Assembly: GCF_001907695.1 (NCBI RefSeq)
Contig: NZ_KV880638.1
Coordinates: forward strand, 930,882-994,881
DNA length: 64,000 nucleotides
Reading direction: 5' to 3'
Source: Thalassospira sp. TSL5-1
GTDB lineage: Bacteria; Pseudomonadota; Alphaproteobacteria; Rhodospirillales; Thalassospiraceae
Shown here: positions 61,901 to 64,000 of the stretch, in pieces
How positions within the stretch are numbered: position 1 is the first letter of the stretch
Layout: each line of letters opens with the position of its first letter
Notes under the pieces: generated by a model
What the model was told of the DNA's origin: nothing
Seen by the model: the letters and a program-made list of their open reading frames with translations, nothing else
The model's database searches: none
Made by a program: the position numbers and the translations under genes

Positions 61901-62932
61901 CCCGCGTCACTTGCCGGAACGACGGTTGAGAATGGCGGACCCCTTAATTATTCCGTTTCAGTTGCCGGATTTGGCGATGTTGATGGGGATACTCTTGGCT
62001 TTACCGCGACCCTGGCGGATGGTTCCAGCCTGCCGACATGGCTGAGTTATCGGGTTAATGGCGATATCGTTACGTTTACGGGTAACGTGCCGGGTAGTTT
62101 TATTGGTGATCTTGCCATTCGGATTACCGCGACCGAGGATGCGACGGCCCAATTGACGGCCAGCAGCGATTTGACCATTCGTGTCGAGCCGCGGCCAGTT
62201 GTGGTGACACCGGTACAGCCGACAGTGCCTGAAACCCCAACCCCGCCGCCAGCCCCCTCTGCCTCTGGTAACGGCGATTTTGGTGATGAAGGAACGCCTG
62301 TTGCCAGTTCGTTTGAACCGGCGGGAGGTAATAACGGGAAAATTCCGCAATCTGTAACGGGCCAGTTGGGCAGCGTGAGTCCACTTGATAATAGTGGCAC
62401 GCCGGTAAGCACAGGGCTGTCGCAGCCGGGTGGCAGTACTGGTTTTGGATTGGGTGGTTCAGGCGGGCCCGTTGCTGGTGGTTTGCAAGCGGGCGGCTTC
62501 GGTGGAGGATTGGGCGGCGGTCTCGGTGGAGGATTGGGCGGCGGCTTCGGCGGCGGTCTTGGTGGAGGATTTGGCAGCAGTCTTGGCGGGTCTGGAGCAA
62601 CAGGGAATGCGCCGTTATCACCTGGCGACGGGCAACCTTCCGATCCGGATCAGCTTCTCGATGGAGAAGGCCCGGCACCAACTGAACCTGGACCCGAGCC
62701 TGCGTCGGAAAATCCGACAGGAGCAGGGGATGAGCCGGCCAATGCTGAAGAAAATGTGCAGGGTGCGCGTGCGCCCGATATGCCCGGCGATGATACATCG
62801 TTTGATGTCGCGTTTTGGGGGCTGGAGAATGTTGACTTTAACGATCAGCTGGCAGGGGCAGGCAGTGCTGTCGAGCGCCAGGCTAGTTTGCTGGCAAAGG
62901 CGGTATCGGTATTTGACTCATCCGCTGCATAA
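55907..62932 (+). CDS. Giant LEPR/DUF4347 repeat adhesin
   Basis: A 2341-residue surface or secreted protein. Residues 22-35 hold the N-terminal motif MALEPRFMFDAAGAA; residues ~95-258 are DUF4347 (ALHILSHGDKGTILLG, ILLYGCEVGDGG). Three cadherin/Ig-like domains follow to residue ~831, then eight ~145-residue repeats (832-1992), then a cadherin-like CADG-type domain, a Pro-rich linker, a Gly-rich stretch near 2178-2238 (GGGLGGGLGGGFGGGLGG) and a ~100-residue acidic tail. There is no Sec signal and no RTX nonapeptide array, so type I export is inferred from the adjacent TolC-like gene and the LEPR motif. The ATG chosen follows AAAGGGGGGG. Confidence 0.88.
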   Translation: MNVTTQSAKTSHTGKGFSSITPMALEPRFMFDAAGAATGADAASDAQAQAEAEAAHAQDSHDSAENHAGTSDTDTDTGPADLPAAGSTEPATRREVMVVDTSIAGWQDLISDLAPGTETILIDGSQGGIAQLVAALDGKTGIDALHILSHGDKGTILLGTDVLNADTLAAYNDALATIGQALSDQGDILLYGCEVGDGGEGQAFVDALAAVTGADIAASDDLTGASDRGGDWDLEIATGDIEAQVPLSSRAMNDFSGILATNITFDFEANTQVVDGNAQQTSGGYTIVVDAKTVSLGIYSGYAYMPVDRVDINTAYGTETEMTISLSENQTFDMISFKADNIVDLGVQSLTFTSDTGEKITVGVDGENGYDTIDFSALAGTNGFSGFIGIKTLTITPSGEGEKFSLQFDDIVISNVQTAPSNVAPVATTSDGTTAYTENGTGTVIDGDFTVTDSDNATLASATISITDNFESGQDVLAFTSGSSFGNISGSYDSSTGVLTLTSSGSTATAEQWQSAIRSVTYANSSDAPSTATRTISITVNDGTSDSNAATKAVSVTAVNDDPTSVSSTDSNETGFPFTANFTEDTQASLDLTSINLVDVDSGSGDLTLVLTASSGTFSLASSSGALDLSGNGTGTITLKGTLANLEAYINQPTNIKYTGAANVNGTGEKITVTLNDGGNSGTGGGTTVTLGDINLNIKAVDDASTASGVPSDITVYTDIESNLDLSAIAFADIDSTSLTVTLTLSAGTFSSPASGAGVGSGVTATLVSGTVITLTGSIADINSYLDTASNIKYTTASGALGQDVATIKVEANDGTTNADVGTINIDAEDPNDAPVLTADSPTLTSIGEDATTNGGQTVADILGSSVTDADTGAREGIALYDLSSGNGTWQYSLNDGTSWTDVGTVSQSQALLLRATDKVRFVPNGENGTSASISYHAWDQTGGDSAGDKVSVATRGGANAFSSAADTASITVSDVNDAPVLTADSPALTSIDEDATTNGGQTVAEILGSSVLDADSGALEGVALYGLSSGNGTWQYSLNDGTSWTDVGTVSQSQALLLRATDKVRFVPNGENGTSASISYHAWDQTGGDSAGDKVSVATRGGANAFSSAADTASITVSDVNDAPVLTADSPALTSIDEDATTNGGQTVADILGSSVTDADTGAWEGIALYDLSSGNGKWQYSLNDGTSWTDVGTVSQSQALLLRATDKVRFVPNGENGTSASISYHAWDQTGGDSAGDKVSVATRGGANAFSSAADTASITVSDVNDAPVLTADSPALTSIGEDATTNGGQTVADILGSSVTDADTGAWEGIALYDLSSGNGKWQYSLNDGTSWTDVGTVSQSQALLLRATDKVRFVPNGENGTSASISYHAWDQSSDSAGDKVSVATTGDNTAFSTATDTASITVSPSNDAPTVTNGASVTLTGTSEGTTSSATSVSAMLTSAGYGDVDSGASSGIAITGLTGNGKWQYSTDGETWKTISSVSGSAAVLLSSSSQVRYVPDGANGETATLSFKAWDVTTGTASTNMLLSTADTSTPGGMSAFSTGTASASLVVSDVNDAPVLTAGSPTLTSISEDATGNVGQTVAEILGSSVTDADTGAREGIALYGLTSGNGTWQYSLNGGTDWTDVGEVSQNQALLLRATDKVRFVPNGENGTSASISYHAWDQSSDSAGGKVSVASTGNDTAFSTATDTASITVKAANDAPVLTPATPTLTDITEDATTDGGQTVASILGASVDDVDSGALEGIALYGLTSGTGTWQYLLDGSSDWTDVGDVSQSQALLLRATDKVRFVPNGDNGTSASISYYAWDQSGSDSAGDKVSVATRGGEKAFSSASDTASITVSSVNDAPVLTEATPTLTDITEDATTNEGQTVADILGTSVADADTGALKGIALYGLTSGNGTWQYSLNGGTDWTDVGDVSQSQALLLRATDKVRFVPNGENGTSASISYHAWDQTGGNSAGDKVSVASTGNDTAFSTATDTASITVSDVNDAPTAPASLAGTTVENGGPLNYSVSVAGFGDVDGDTLGFTATLADGSSLPTWLSYRVNGDIVTFTGNVPGSFIGDLAIRITATEDATAQLTASSDLTIRVEPRPVVVTPVQPTVPETPTPPPAPSASGNGDFGDEGTPVASSFEPAGGNNGKIPQSVTGQLGSVSPLDNSGTPVSTGLSQPGGSTGFGLGGSGGPVAGGLQAGGFGGGLGGGLGGGLGGGFGGGLGGGFGSSLGGSGATGNAPLSPGDGQPSDPDQLLDGEGPAPTEPGPEPASENPTGAGDEPANAEENVQGARAPDMPGDDTSFDVAFWGLENVDFNDQLAGAGSAVERQASLLAKAVSVFDSSAA
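58400..61882 (+). repeat. Eight tandem ~435-base repeats encoding ~145-residue domains
   Basis: Units begin with the codons for NDAP at 58400, 58835, 59270, 59705, 60137, 60581, 61013 and 61448. The first four are nearly identical in DNA with a period of exactly 435 bases; the fifth is the most diverged (NDAPTVTNGASVTL) and is 148 codons long. Each unit carries the pattern SQALLLRATDKVRFVPNG, SASISYHAWDQ and ASITVSDVNDAP. They are probable Ig-like/cadherin-like adhesive domains. Near identity at the DNA level makes recombination between units likely. Confidence 0.92.
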
Positions 62933-63019
62933 GGGGAATGCGGCTTATTAGCCGTATTTAGACGATTTGTTTTGGGGCTGCTCGCCAGGTAGGACGGGTG
63001 GAAAAAAGGGAGATCGGAA

Positions 63020-64000
63020 TTGTTTAACAGTTCTGTGGGAAGGAACGGGCGCGGTATAGGCAGGGGTATGGTTCCTGTTGCCGCGATGGGGATGTTGGTG
63101 TTGGCCGGTTGTGCGGTAACGCCAGAACCTCTGACACAGGCAGAAAATGACAGCCGGGTTCAGACAGATTTGAACCGGTTGTTTGCCAATCAGGAGAAAA
63201 TCGACGGGCCATTGACGCTTGATGATGCGATTGCCCGGGCGCTGAAATACAATCTTGACCATCGTCTGAAGCTGATGGAAGAGGCGGTATCGATGGGGCA
63301 GCTTGATGTTGCCAATGTCAATTTGCTGCCTGATGTGGTGGCGAAAACCGGCTGGACCACGCGCAACAACCGCGACAGTACCTATAACGAACAGAAAACA
63401 TCCACGTCTGTCAGTTCGGATCGCAGCATTCGCAAAACCGATCTTTCGGTAAGCTGGAATGTGCTGGATTTTGCCATCGGTTATATGCGGGCACACCAGC
63501 AGGCTGATTTGGCCCTGATCGTATCGGAACGTCGCCGCCAGGTTATTCATAGTGTGGTTAATCAAACACGGGGTGCCTATTGGCGTGCTGTTGCTGCGGA
63601 TCGGGCGCTGAAAAGTTTTGATCAGGTTCTGGAACGGGTGCGTGGTTCTCTGGGGCGGTCGCAAAAGCAGGTCGACGAAGGTATTGGCGGGCAGCTTGAG
63701 GCCCTGAGTTATCAGGAAGACCTGCTGGTCACACTGCGCGAGCTTGAAGCCCGCCGCCGGCAATTGGTCGAGGCCCGGACCGAACTGGCGGTTTTGATGA
63801 ATATTCATCCGGACAGTGAATTTACTCTGGTGGACAGCACCACCGAGGCGCATTCGCTGCCTGCAATTGCCATGAGTTCCGACCAGCTTGAGCTTGAAGC
63901 CCTGCATAACCGCTCCGAGTTGCGTTCGGAAGCCTATCAGCTGCGCATCAATCAGCGTGATTCAAAAATCGCCCTGATCCAGATGGTGCCGGGGTTGAAT
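63020..64000 (+). CDS. TolC-family outer-membrane lipoprotein (3' end outside the window)
   Basis: The first 327 residues of an outer-membrane channel protein. A TTG at 63020 with GGGAG seven bases upstream starts an Arg-containing signal ending in the lipobox MLVLAGC. The TolC repeat begins with LTLDDAIARALKYNLDHRLKLMEE and continues with long coiled-coil-type helices (KQVDEGIGGQLEALSYQEDL, LEARRRQLVEARTELAVLMN). An ATG at 63068 is an alternative. It lies 87 bases after the adhesin gene and probably forms the outer-membrane part of its type I exporter; ABC and HlyD partners would be expected past the window end. Confidence 0.85.
   Translation, partial: MFNSSVGRNGRGIGRGMVPVAAMGMLVLAGCAVTPEPLTQAENDSRVQTDLNRLFANQEKIDGPLTLDDAIARALKYNLDHRLKLMEEAVSMGQLDVANVNLLPDVVAKTGWTTRNNRDSTYNEQKTSTSVSSDRSIRKTDLSVSWNVLDFAIGYMRAHQQADLALIVSERRRQVIHSVVNQTRGAYWRAVAADRALKSFDQVLERVRGSLGRSQKQVDEGIGGQLEALSYQEDLLVTLRELEARRRQLVEARTELAVLMNIHPDSEFTLVDSTTEAHSLPAIAMSSDQLELEALHNRSELRSEAYQLRINQRDSKIALIQMVPGLN

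Noticed and set aside
1..64000. tRNA or rRNA genes
   Set aside because: I looked for cloverleaf-like arms and conserved T-loop sequences in the gaps and saw none, though a dedicated search could not be run.

Overview
This looks like a chromosomal segment of a marine-type alphaproteobacterium of the Rhodospirillales, most likely Thalassospira or a close relative. The indications are a GcrA-family cell-cycle regulator, a BamF/DUF3035 lipoprotein, a MutL carrying its own endonuclease motif, a PomAB-type flagellar stator, and moderately high-GC coding with many broad-specificity regulators. The genus is an inference from gene content; no rRNA or tRNA gene was seen.

Layout. 1-2.7 kb: the tail of an unplaced gene, then a LysR regulator divergent from a tautomerase / cupin / DUF4865 operon. 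3.1-5.7 kb: two translationally coupled genes of unknown function. 5.7-9.4 kb: glutaryl-CoA dehydrogenase with a CaiB-type CoA-transferase and a divergent LysR regulator, a glutarate/lysine/tryptophan degradation module. 9.4-14.8 kb: an EamA transporter with a structured leader, a DUF6506 protein, a ketopantoate reductase, a small protein that appears related to DUF4347, and an AT-rich stretch. 15-25.4 kb: AraC regulator/MFS pair, periplasmic CpdB, GcrA, NnrU, a degenerate B12-domain-like protein, a DUF4743-Nudix protein, an ACT-like protein, an unlisted 40-residue membrane protein, and a secreted M23 peptidase. 25.6-40.1 kb: mainly housekeeping genes (sterol desaturase, methyltransferase, MaoC hydratase, ribF-ileS-lspA-bamF, two M16 peptidases, LysR, mutL). 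40.1-46.4 kb: pomA-pomB followed by a pseudo-receiver/pentapeptide-repeat protein, then GNAT, a siderophore-interacting flavoprotein behind a Fur-like box, and mntR behind an MntR-like box.

46.4-64 kb is the accessory region and the most interesting part. Nine secreted phage-tail-collar-domain proteins lie on the minus strand as three tandem C-B-A cassettes. Each protein has a signal peptide and the same four cysteines, and no other phage gene is present. Between cassettes 1 and 2 lies a decayed copy of mntR followed by a copy of the mntR terminator, so the duplicated unit must once have been mntR + terminator + A-B-C. Divergently transcribed from the cassettes are a sulfotransferase, a 2341-residue LEPR/DUF4347 adhesin with eight ~145-residue repeats (four of them nearly identical at the DNA level), and the start of a TolC-family outer-membrane lipoprotein that probably exports it. 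Together this reads as a cell-surface attachment locus under active duplication and diversification.
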